A DNA stretch of 5,541 nucleotides from NCBI GenBank assembly GCA_036338615.1, contig JAYZBT010000221.1, positions 1 through 5,541 of the forward strand, written 5' to 3'. Both the position numbers and the translations under genes were made by a program. Of the stretch, positions 1-5,541 are shown piece by piece. Below the pieces are notes generated by a model. The model searched no databases. It was not told the origin of the DNA and saw nothing but the letters and a program-made list of their open reading frames with translations. The stretch is from UBA1138 sp036338615. Its GTDB lineage: Bacteria > Gemmatimonadota > Gemmatimonadetes > Longimicrobiales > Gaopeijiaceae. Within the stretch, counting starts at the first letter, position 1. Every line of letters starts with the position of its first letter.

Positions 1-19
1 AGGACGGCGCCCAGAAGCC

Positions 20-862
20 TCAAGAGATTCGCTCGGCTCCGCAGTACACGTTGAAGCCACCGTTGCGCGCGAATCCGACGAGTGTTTGACGGAATCGGCT
101 CGCGAGGTCGACCGCCAGGCTCGACGGGGCTCCGACCGCAACCAGCACCGGCACCTGGGCCATGAGCGCTTTCTGTACGATCTCGAACGAAGCGCGTCCG
201 CTCACGAGCAACACCCGATGGTGCGCGGGCAAAACCCTGGCGAGCAACGAATGGCCGAGCACCTTGTCGACGGCATTGTGGCGGCCGACGTCCTCGCGGA
301 GCACGTCCAGGGAACCGTCCGCCTGGAACAGACCAGCGGCGTGGAGCCCCCCTGTGCGCTCGAAGACCCCCTGCCCCTCCAGCAGCCGATCCGGTAGATC
401 GCACAGCAGCGCACCGGGAACCACGAATCCCCCGGGCAACATCGAACACCCGGTCGCCTGCACGGCTTCGATCGACGCCTTCCCGCAGATCCCACAACTC
501 GACGACGTGAACACGTTGCGGCGCATCGAGTCCGCGTCGAACGAGACCCCGGCGCGCAAGCGAGCCTCGACGATGTTGTACTCCTGATCCTCGTCGCCGC
601 GACAGTAGGTCAGCTCCTGGAGATCGTCGACCGTCGATACGATTCCCTCGCCGTGGAGGAAGCCGGCCACGAGTTCGAAGTCGTCTCCGGGAGTACGCAT
701 CGTGATCGCGACGGGTTCGACCCGCCGGTGCTCGGCGGCCTTCCAGGAGACTCTGATCTCAAGCGGCTCTTCTACGGCGAGCGTGTCCTTCTTTCGAACT
801 ACGCGCCCGTCACGGTGGCGTGCCACGCGCACGGAGCGGGTGGGGCTTCCTCGTCCGATCAC
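20..862 (-). CDS. fdhD: FdhD, formate dehydrogenase accessory sulfurtransferase
   Basis: FdhD is a cytoplasmic protein that passes sulfur from a cysteine desulfurase (IscS in E. coli) to the molybdenum/tungsten bis-MGD cofactor, and is required for active formate dehydrogenase. The 280-aa length is usual for the family. Visible landmarks: a VEEPLEIRV-type N-terminal strand (about 30-38), TPGDDFELVAGFL (58-69), the CGIC active-site loop with the two sulfur-carrying cysteines at 123 and 126, GGLHAAG (171-177), REDVGRHNAVDKV (189-201), SGR (221-223) and the C-terminal GFARNGGFNVY (263-273). All are family hallmarks and none is missing. The start is GTG, 18 bp after the YIP1-like stop. No good Shine-Dalgarno is visible, only a GAG 12 bp upstream. 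In-frame GTGs at codons 11 and 13 exist but would trim the conserved N-terminus. No formate dehydrogenase gene is in the window, so the client enzyme must be elsewhere, possibly downstream of position 1. Confidence 0.97.
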   Translation of the reverse strand: MIGRGSPTRSVRVARHRDGRVVRKKDTLAVEEPLEIRVSWKAAEHRRVEPVAITMRTPGDDFELVAGFLHGEGIVSTVDDLQELTYCRGDEDQEYNIVEARLRAGVSFDADSMRRNVFTSSSCGICGKASIEAVQATGCSMLPGGFVVPGALLCDLPDRLLEGQGVFERTGGLHAAGLFQADGSLDVLREDVGRHNAVDKVLGHSLLARVLPAHHRVLLVSGRASFEIVQKALMAQVPVLVAVGAPSSLAVDLASRFRQTLVGFARNGGFNVYCGAERIS

Positions 863-880
863 GTCCGTGTTGAACTCGAG

Positions 881-1378
881 CTAAAAGAAGAGTTCTAGCA
901 AACCACTCACCCCGAGGGCAACCAAGATGGTCATCATGGTCTTCGCGTTGCCGATATCGAGCGCCTGGCGGATCGCGATGAAGCTCGCCACCGCCACCCA
1001 CAGCGGCAGCAACCCGTACAGCGGCCAGCCCAGGATGGGGAGGAACGCGAAGATCCAAAGCACGCCCGGAGCCTGCGCGAAACCGAGCGTACGCAAGAGC
1101 TCGCCCCACGACGCCTTGCCGCCGAAGAGTTTGTCACCGACGAGGTAGCAGATCCCAGCCCAGATCGCCCAGTTGGCCAGGGCGAAGACGGCCGCGAACG
1201 AAGCCACGATCAGTCCCTCGCCGGACGCGCCAATCCCGCGCGCGACCGCAACGACCGCCACGACCATCGCTGCCTGCCCGGTCGCGGCCTGATCGTGCTC
1301 GACCTCCTCGAACGTATCGACGCTCAGAAACGTGGCCCCGACCATCCGCTCGATCACAGAACTCTTCGCGCCAGCCAT
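881..1378 (-). CDS. YIP1-like multi-pass membrane protein
   Basis: A 165-aa integral membrane protein that I assign to the Yip1 domain family. About four or five hydrophobic segments are visible (roughly 34-50, 57-80, 104-118, 120-138 and 146-163), after a short soluble N-terminus rich in acidic residues (DTFEEVEHDQ, 21-30). The central TLGFAQAPGVLW (98-109) followed by a WPLYGLLPLWVAVASFIAIRQAL run (118-140), then a polar N-A-K before the last helix, is the usual Yip1 pattern. The bacterial members have no well-defined function; eukaryotic Yip1 proteins act in vesicle traffic, which does not transfer here. The start is ATG at 1378, because GGGAG sits 6 bp upstream. A TTG one codon earlier (1381) is too close to that site. 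The gene lies 27-30 bp after the M28 peptidase gene and 18 bp before fdhD, so all three are probably co-transcribed. The family call rests on pattern recognition rather than catalytic residues. Confidence 0.75.
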   Translation of the reverse strand: MAGAKSSVIERMVGATFLSVDTFEEVEHDQAATGQAAMVVAVVAVARGIGASGEGLIVASFAAVFALANWAIWAGICYLVGDKLFGGKASWGELLRTLGFAQAPGVLWIFAFLPILGWPLYGLLPLWVAVASFIAIRQALDIGNAKTMMTILVALGVSGLLELFF

Positions 1379-1384
1379 CAAGTG

Positions 1385-1389
1385 CTCCC
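1385..1389 (-). promoter_or_regulatory. Ribosome binding site deciding the YIP1-like start
   Basis: On the minus strand this reads GGGAG, six bases before ATG at 1378. It favours that ATG over the TTG directly before it, which would be only three bases from the site. Confidence 0.65.
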
Positions 1390-1408
1390 GGATAAGGGTG
1401 TCCCTAAG

Positions 1409-2785
1409 CTAACGAGGCAACCGCGTCGGCATGTCCGCCACGATGTACGCCATGACCGCGAACGTGGCGACGCAAAGAGCCACTTCGTCCGGGTCGAGCT
1501 TGTCGAGGGTGTCGGCGTCGGTGTGGTGATACCAGAAATAACGTGTCCCGTCGACGCTGAACCCCATGCCCGGCACGCCGGTCTGCATGAGCGGGCCAAT
1601 GTCGGCGCCACCACCACCCCGAGTGATGCGGCCCGCACCGATACGGTCGAGCAGCGTCCCGATCTCGGTGACCATTTCGAAGGCGGCGTCGGAGCCGGTG
1701 AAGCCGTAGCCGAGAGGCTTGAAGACACCGCCATCCGATTCCATCGCGAGCACGTGATCCTCGTCGGCGTGCATCCGGGCGTACTCCGGGCCGCCAGGGC
1801 CCCCGTTCTCTTCGCTGGTCCACCCGACGACGCGCACGGTGCGCCGTGGCCGCAAGCCGAGCTGCTTCATGATACGGACCGCCTCCCAGGCCGCGACAAC
1901 ACCACCCGCGTCGTCCATGGCACCCTGCCCCACGTCCCATGAGTCGATGTGTCCGCCGAGCACGATGACCTCGTTCGGGAACTCGGACCCGGTGATCTCG
2001 GCCATCACGTTCCGGGAAGGCGCATCCGGCAGCGTCTGCGCATCCATCTTCAGGAGCAACTCGACGCGGTCACCCCGATCCTGCATGCGGTGGATCATCT
2101 CGGCGTCCTCGACGGTGATCGCAGCGTGCGGGATGCGCCGAACGTCGGCGGCGTAGTTCATGTTGCCCGTATGAGGCGTCTGCTGAGAGTTCGGCGTCAC
2201 GGAACGGATGATGCTGGCGGCCGCGCCCGCGCGTGCCGCAGCGATCGCACCCTGGCTCCGGTATTGCACCGTCGCGCCATAGCTCGTGAAAGGCACGTCG
2301 AAGAGCACGATCTTGCCCCGCGCTTCGTCAGCGCGTTGCTCCAACTCGTCGAAACTTCCAACGACGAGGACCTCCGCGCGGATCCCGCCGGGAGGCGTCG
2401 CGATGCTACCTCCCAGCCCGAGCATCGGGAGTGAGCGCGGCCTCGGAAGCGTCATCTCGAGCGACTCATCGCCGCGGACCCAATGCGGCACCATGACCAT
2501 GTCGCCGCGCACGTTGTCGAGGCCGTCCGACTCCATCTGCTGCATGACCCAATCGATGGCCTGCTCGAGGGCGACCGACCCTGATACGCGATGGCCGAAA
2601 AGGTCGACCAGCTCGCCCAGACGCTCGTACGCGTCGTGATTCGCCAGCGCCGCATCGATCAGGCGATTGGCGTCGTCGCGGTATGCGTCGGCAATGTCCT
2701 GAGACCAAACGGACGCGGGCACCATCAGCGCAGCACCGAGAAGGAGCAGGTGGAGAACGGACGCTCGACGCGTGTTTCGACTCAA
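1409..2785 (-). CDS. Secreted M28-family zinc peptidase, carboxypeptidase Q-like, with PA-type insert
   Basis: A 458-aa exported metallopeptidase that should cleave dipeptides or terminal amino acids using two zinc ions. Numbering is from the TTG start. A signal peptide covers about 1-29: basic SRNTRR, hydrophobic VLHLLLLGAALMV, then a small-residue ASVWSQ cleavage region. Residues 110-240 look like the protease-associated (PA) insert of carboxypeptidase Q-type members. The M28 core follows with a full metal set: GGHIDSWDVGQG with ligand H279, AMDDAGG with bridging D291, TSEENGG with catalytic E325 and ligand E326, ESDGG with D351, and YHHTDADTLDKL with H420/H421. Nothing essential is missing. 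The start is uncertain. TTG at 2785 has GGAG seven bases upstream and gives a normal signal peptide. GTG at 2839, three bases after the symporter stop, and GTG at 2815 are in-frame alternatives that would lengthen the signal n-region. The location next to a symporter and an M19 dipeptidase suggests peptide scavenging outside the cytoplasm. Confidence 0.93.
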   Translation of the reverse strand: MSRNTRRASVLHLLLLGAALMVPASVWSQDIADAYRDDANRLIDAALANHDAYERLGELVDLFGHRVSGSVALEQAIDWVMQQMESDGLDNVRGDMVMVPHWVRGDESLEMTLPRPRSLPMLGLGGSIATPPGGIRAEVLVVGSFDELEQRADEARGKIVLFDVPFTSYGATVQYRSQGAIAAARAGAAASIIRSVTPNSQQTPHTGNMNYAADVRRIPHAAITVEDAEMIHRMQDRGDRVELLLKMDAQTLPDAPSRNVMAEITGSEFPNEVIVLGGHIDSWDVGQGAMDDAGGVVAAWEAVRIMKQLGLRPRRTVRVVGWTSEENGGPGGPEYARMHADEDHVLAMESDGGVFKPLGYGFTGSDAAFEMVTEIGTLLDRIGAGRITRGGGGADIGPLMQTGVPGMGFSVDGTRYFWYHHTDADTLDKLDPDEVALCVATFAVMAYIVADMPTRLPR

Positions 2786-2792
2786 GGGATCA

Positions 2793-2796
2793 CTCC
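2793..2796 (-). promoter_or_regulatory. Ribosome binding site supporting the TTG start of the M28 peptidase
   Basis: GGAG on the minus strand lies seven bases before TTG at 2785. The longer GTG start at 2839 has no such site in front of it. GTG at 2815 has a weaker GAGGG-like match close by, so it is not excluded. Confidence 0.5.
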
Positions 2797-2842
2797 GGAA
2801 CGGGTTGCGGAGCACGCACCCTCGCGTCGGCTCCTTCACGTG

Positions 2843-4261
2843 TCAAGCGTCGAAATACGGCTCCAACGCCCGTTCCGGGGGCGGCTCGGTCACGAGGCTT
2901 ACTGAGATGAAGAGCGCCGCAGACACGAGGAAGCCCAAGAGCACCGGCTCGACGGACGCGACGCCGAAGATCTCCCAAATGAACGTCGCGGCCACACCTC
3001 CGACCATAGCCGCGGCGGCGCCTTCTTTGGTGGCCCTTCGCCACACCACGCCCCCGACCACCGGCATCACGAAGGCCGCGGCCATCAGAGCCGTGAAGAG
3101 CAAGACGATGAACTGGACCAGCTCGCCGTCCCCGACACCACTCAACAACAAGATCACGGGCACGGATCCGACGACCAGAATCCCGACTCGAGCGATCCAC
3201 ATCCGGCGCTCGGGCGTGACGTCGGGATCGAGCAGGTTCTGGTATATGTCGACCGAGAGCGCGGAGCCCGCCACGATCAAGAGCGAGTCGACGGTAGACA
3301 TCATCGCCGCTGTGATCGCCGCGAGCAGGATCGCGCCCAGCGTGACCGGAAGCACCGCGGTCGCAACCATGGGCATGGCGAGGTCGCCGGTCGGGAGCTC
3401 GGGGAAGAGCACGATCGCGCACAGCGCGAGCGCGAACACCAGCATGTTCAGCGAGAGGATCATGATGATCGCGAAGAGGATGCCCCGCCGGATCGTGCGC
3501 AGGTCCTTCATGGCGTACAGCCGAATCAGCTTCTCCGGCGTCGCGATACCGCCGAGGAAGAATGAAAGTCCCATGGTCAGCAGGAGCGTCGCCGGCATCG
3601 TCTCCCAGGTAAAGACGAGGGGATGGGCCGATTCGACGAGCGAGAGCAGCTCTCCCGGGCCGCCCACCTGCCTGAGCGCGAGAGGGACCGCGAAGAGCGC
3701 ACCGACGCTCATGACGACGAGCTGGAACGCGTCCGTGTAGACCACGGCGATCATCCCCCCTACCACTGTGTACGCCAGCAGTATGACCGTGAAGCCGATC
3801 ATGCCCCACGCGGTCGGGATGCCGAACACCGTGTGCGCAATGAGCCCCGCGGCTACGATCTGCGCCTGGATGTAGATGACCGTGGCGACCAGGATGATTC
3901 CGCCGGCCAAACCCCGAATGCCCTTCCCGTAGTACCTGGTTTCCATGAAGGCGGGAAGCGTCAGCTCCTTCTGCTTCGTGAAACGCGGCGCGAGCACCGC
4001 GACCATGAACCAGTACGAGAGCGGAATCGCGAGCAGAACCCACGCAAACGACCACCCGGCCGCGTACATCACCCCGATCGTGCCCACGAACGTGCCCGCC
4101 GACGTATGCGTCGCCGCCATCGTGGCGCCGCCGGTGAACCAGCCCAGGTTGCCACCAGCGATCCAGTAGTCCTCTTCATTGCGCGTGGCGCGAAGGCTGT
4201 ACCAGCCGATTGCGCACAAGACGAAGAAGTATCCGACGAAAACCCAGATCTGCGGAGTCAC
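2843..4261 (-). CDS. Sodium:solute symporter (SSS) family transporter
   Basis: A 472-aa inner-membrane carrier of the SSS family (PutP, PanF and SGLT relatives; LeuT fold), expected to couple Na+ entry to uptake of a small organic solute. It is hydrophobic throughout, with about 12-13 membrane segments. Family landmarks: EDYWIAGGNLGW (30-41) before the first core helix, GGATMAATHTSAGTFVG (44-60) carrying the broken core helix, GGMIAVVYTDAFQ (168-180), which is the classic SSS signature, PEKLIRLYAMKD (242-253), and AAITAAMMSTVDSLL (314-328) with the S322/T323 pair that lines the Na2 sodium site in characterised members. The substrate cannot be read from sequence; flanking peptidases make an amino acid or dipeptide plausible. 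The start is GTG at 4261, overlapping the previous stop as GTGA, with GGAGGAG five bases upstream. An open frame continues upstream to 4417 but encodes arginine-rich, non-conserved sequence over the neighbouring genes. The 472-aa length fits the family. Confidence 0.95.
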   Translation of the reverse strand: MTPQIWVFVGYFFVLCAIGWYSLRATRNEEDYWIAGGNLGWFTGGATMAATHTSAGTFVGTIGVMYAAGWSFAWVLLAIPLSYWFMVAVLAPRFTKQKELTLPAFMETRYYGKGIRGLAGGIILVATVIYIQAQIVAAGLIAHTVFGIPTAWGMIGFTVILLAYTVVGGMIAVVYTDAFQLVVMSVGALFAVPLALRQVGGPGELLSLVESAHPLVFTWETMPATLLLTMGLSFFLGGIATPEKLIRLYAMKDLRTIRRGILFAIIMILSLNMLVFALALCAIVLFPELPTGDLAMPMVATAVLPVTLGAILLAAITAAMMSTVDSLLIVAGSALSVDIYQNLLDPDVTPERRMWIARVGILVVGSVPVILLLSGVGDGELVQFIVLLFTALMAAAFVMPVVGGVVWRRATKEGAAAAMVGGVAATFIWEIFGVASVEPVLLGFLVSAALFISVSLVTEPPPERALEPYFDA

Positions 4262-4359
4262 CGTCGCTCCTCCCAGATCATCCAGAGCGTATACGCGACG
4301 ACGATCGCGCCGCAGACGACGAAGAGACCGTAGAAGATCATCCCGGGTTGCCCAGTCAC
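4258..4359 (-). CDS. 33-aa single-pass membrane microprotein, possible symporter accessory subunit
   Basis: A tiny gene squeezed between the anchored 234-aa protein and the symporter. From GTG at 4359 it encodes 33 residues: a short polar start (VTGQPG), one hydrophobic helix (about residues 8-29, with W26 and W29 at the end) and a charged EERR tail, which should face the cytoplasm by the positive-inside rule. The GTG overlaps the upstream stop as GTGA (4356-4359), and its own TGA overlaps the symporter GTG in the same way (4258-4261). An ATG at codon 7 (4341) would give 27 aa but lacks a clear ribosome site. The frame can be extended upstream to 4458 only through arginine/proline-rich sequence inside the neighbouring gene. 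I do not recognise the family. Known precedents for small membrane partners of SSS carriers are YhdT next to PanF and the DUF4212 small subunit. A CcmD-like protein is a look-alike, but no cytochrome c genes are present. Confidence 0.75.
   Translation of the reverse strand: MTGQPGMIFYGLFVVCGAIVVAYTLWMIWEERR
4267..4273 (-). promoter_or_regulatory. Strong ribosome binding site of the symporter gene
   Basis: GGAGGAG on the minus strand, five bases before GTG at 4261 and inside the last codons of the microprotein gene. It is the best Shine-Dalgarno match I found at any gene start in the window. It sets the symporter start and suggests the carrier is translated more strongly than its overlapping partners. 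Confidence 0.8.
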
Positions 4360-5060
4360 GAGGCGCCCCGCCGGATCTGGCGCCAACCCACGAGGCCGAA
4401 CGCAAGGATGATCGCACCCATCAGGCAGTCGATCAGGAGAGGCAGACCGGGACGCCACGCCCCGTCGGAGCGTCCCCTGACGCCGAGCATGGAGGGCACC
4501 ACGGGCAAATCGACCACGTAGGAGCCCTCACCGTCGGCCTCGAGTCTCGTCGGGAAACCCTCTGCCACGTGCCACTCCGCGGGAAGCGTCAGCTCCGCCC
4601 TGAACAGGTCCGTCGAGCCGGCGGCCGGCGGGAACGCAAGCGAGAGCACCGGGACACGCACGAGCAAGTCGTCTCCATCCCGCTGCACAGCGTCCTCGAT
4701 CCGGTACAGCGCCACGATGCGATACGGCTCATTCGGCTCGTAAAGAGTGAGCCTGAGGCTTGCCGCCAGCATCGAGCCGACTTCAGCATCGAGCGGGATC
4801 TCGGTGCCCGTGCGCGGTTCCCCCAACCAGAATGCGTTCGTGGTGGCGGGTCCGAAGCCCAGCAATTCGAAACGCAACTCGGGCGTCCCTTGCACGTCGA
4901 GCACGTATTCGACGCGGACGTCGGCCCCACCGTCGTCCGGGCTCAGGTCCGCATAGATCAGCGCCGACTGGACGGTCGTCTGACCGGCGGCGGAGAGGGG
5001 CAGCGCCAGCCCCGCAACCGCCGCGACGCCCCAGGCGAGAAGTGTCGCCCTCAGGCCCAC
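4356..5060 (-). CDS. Unrecognised exported protein with one C-terminal membrane anchor
   Basis: A 234-aa protein of unknown function. Residues 1-26 are a signal peptide (basic R4, hydrophobic LLAWGVAAVAGLALPL, cleavage near AAG|Q). Residues 27-200 form an extracytoplasmic region of alternating polar and hydrophobic stretches typical of beta-sandwich domains: VRVEYVLDV (48-56), ELRFELLGFG (61-70), YRIEDAVQRDGDDLLVRVPVL (119-139), and AELTLPAEW (155-163). Residues about 204-226 are a single transmembrane helix followed by RQIRR, giving a type I topology. The cysteine at 211 falls within the membrane helix; there is no lipobox. The strand pattern ending in a 'v.lP.ew' element is loosely reminiscent of DUF2207-type N-terminal domains, but that is only an impression. 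GTG at 5060 lies inside the last codons of the dipeptidase gene (10-bp overlap). The stop overlaps the microprotein start. Context suggests a partner of the microprotein and symporter, for example in substrate capture or complex assembly. Confidence 0.85.
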   Translation of the reverse strand: MGLRATLLAWGVAAVAGLALPLSAAGQTTVQSALIYADLSPDDGGADVRVEYVLDVQGTPELRFELLGFGPATTNAFWLGEPRTGTEIPLDAEVGSMLAASLRLTLYEPNEPYRIVALYRIEDAVQRDGDDLLVRVPVLSLAFPPAAGSTDLFRAELTLPAEWHVAEGFPTRLEADGEGSYVVDLPVVPSMLGVRGRSDGAWRPGLPLLIDCLMGAIILAFGLVGWRQIRRGAS

Positions 5061-5541
5061 GCATCCGCCATCACGCGCAGCGCGTTTCCGCCCATAACCT
5101 TCTCGATTTCCTCATCCGAGTATCGATTCTTGACGAGCCAGCGCACGATGTTGAAGGAGCCTTCCGTAGGATTTTCGAGCCCTTCGACGTACGCGACCTC
5201 CTGGTACTCCTGCCCCGGCTTGCCGGCCCCCTTCGACTCCTTGATGGAAAGCGCGGCCGCATAAGTGTGGTGCAACCCGACGTGATCTCCGTACACGGTG
5301 TCGGGACCGAATCCAACGTGTTCGATGCCCACCAACGCCTTGACGTACTCGAAGTGCTCCATGAAGCCGTCGAGATTGTGCACGCGGTTGCGCTTGGTGA
5401 GCGTCGTGTGCGGGGCGCACTCGATGCCGATGACGCCGCCTTTGGCCGCCACCGCCTCGAGCACCTCGTCGGGCGCGAGCCTCTTTGAATCCCACAGGGC
5501 ACGTGCGCCGATATGCGAGAGCACGATCGGCTTCTCGCTGC
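5051..5541 (-). CDS. M19 (renal/membrane dipeptidase family) hydrolase, 3' part only
   Basis: The C-terminal 163 residues of a zinc dipeptidase of the M19 family, an amidohydrolase-type TIM barrel. The frame stays open to the window edge, with sequence reading SEKPIVLSHIGARAL there, so the N-terminal zinc ligands are outside the window; an in-frame GTG at 5524 is internal. Visible family marks: LSHIGARAL, whose histidine matches the H219-type zinc ligand of human renal dipeptidase; LAPDEVLEAVAAKGGVIGI; the FMEHFEYVKALVGIEHVGFGPD segment, whose aspartate matches the D288-type catalytic position; and the C-terminal tail YSDEEIEKVMGGNALRVM. After GPD the protein carries about 45 extra residues (TVYGDHVGLHHTYAAAL and on) before the usual ENP-type stretch, where the human enzyme has a shorter loop. 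Likely substrates are dipeptides. Whether it is secreted cannot be judged without the N-terminus. The next gene starts inside its last codons. Confidence 0.9.
   Translation of the reverse strand, partial: SEKPIVLSHIGARALWDSKRLAPDEVLEAVAAKGGVIGIECAPHTTLTKRNRVHNLDGFMEHFEYVKALVGIEHVGFGPDTVYGDHVGLHHTYAAALSIKESKGAGKPGQEYQEVAYVEGLENPTEGSFNIVRWLVKNRYSDEEIEKVMGGNALRVMADAWA

Noticed and set aside
863..880. Promoter or terminator between the YIP1-like gene and fdhD
   Set aside because: Only 18 bases, with no hairpin followed by a T-run and no -35/-10 pair that I could support.
2772..3740. Long open frame on the plus strand (322 codons) opposite the symporter and the M28 gene start
   Set aside because: It is antisense to a clearly conserved SSS transporter, and its translation is low-complexity (Ser/Thr/Ala/Arg/Ile-rich) with no motif. 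Such frames are common opposite high-GC membrane protein genes.
2790..4055. Minus-strand open frame of 421 codons in a second frame of the symporter
   Set aside because: The product is an Arg/Gly/His/Ala-rich shadow of the symporter codons; the symporter frame has the SSS signature and hydrophobic helices.
4258..4359. CcmD-like or CcoQ-like identity for the microprotein
   Set aside because: Length and one-helix layout fit loosely, but no cytochrome c biogenesis or oxidase genes are nearby and no diagnostic residues are visible.
4262..4417. N-terminal extension of the symporter to a start at 4417
   Set aside because: The extra 52 residues are Arg-rich and non-conserved, overlap two other genes, and lack the strong ribosome site seen before GTG at 4261.
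4360..4458. N-terminal extension of the microprotein to a start at 4458
   Set aside because: The added stretch is Arg/Pro/Asp-rich shadow of the anchored-protein gene; the GTGA junction at 4356-4359 gives a more sensible start.
4179..5264. Long open frame on the plus strand (361 codons) across the microprotein, anchored protein and dipeptidase genes
   Set aside because: Very rich in Arg, with no domain or ribosome site, and it crosses four well-supported genes on the other strand. It is a high-GC shadow.

Overview
The window comes from a high-GC bacterial chromosome. Every gene I can support lies on the minus strand, so transcription runs from position 5541 down to position 1. Genes are separated by 27 bp or less, or overlap, with one possible exception: a 57-bp gap if the M28 gene starts at its better-supported TTG. 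There is no room for a rho-independent terminator or a recognisable internal promoter, so the seven genes look like one long operon or a set of co-directional, translationally coupled genes. The start of the operon lies beyond position 5541. High GC, heavy use of GTG starts and a secreted M28/M19 peptidase repertoire would fit Gemmatimonadota or a similar environmental heterotroph. That placement is an inference and I hold it weakly.

Layout in order of transcription: (1) the C-terminal part of an M19 (renal/membrane dipeptidase family) hydrolase, cut by the window edge (5051-5541). (2) An unrecognised 234-aa protein with a signal peptide, a predicted beta-rich extracytoplasmic domain and one C-terminal membrane anchor (4356-5060). 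(3) A 33-aa single-pass membrane microprotein (4258-4359). (4) A sodium:solute symporter (SSS) family transporter (2843-4261). (5) A secreted M28-family zinc aminopeptidase/carboxypeptidase-Q-like enzyme (1409-2785, or up to 2839). (6) A YIP1-like multi-pass membrane protein (881-1378). (7) FdhD, the sulfurtransferase needed to activate formate dehydrogenase (20-862).

Genes 1 to 5 make sense together as a peptide-scavenging unit. Secreted or periplasmic metallopeptidases release dipeptides and amino acids, and a Na+-coupled carrier imports a product. The most interesting part is the 2-3-4 block, where genes overlap by 10, 4 and 4 bases. The anchored extracytoplasmic protein, the microprotein and the symporter are therefore probably made in coordinated amounts and may form one transporter complex. 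The YIP1-like gene and fdhD at the 3' end have no obvious link to peptide use and may simply share the transcript.

No RNA genes, mobile elements, CRISPR arrays or sizeable repeats were seen. No stretch over 300 bases lacks a gene. Positions 1-19 are a short tail after the fdhD stop with nothing recognisable.
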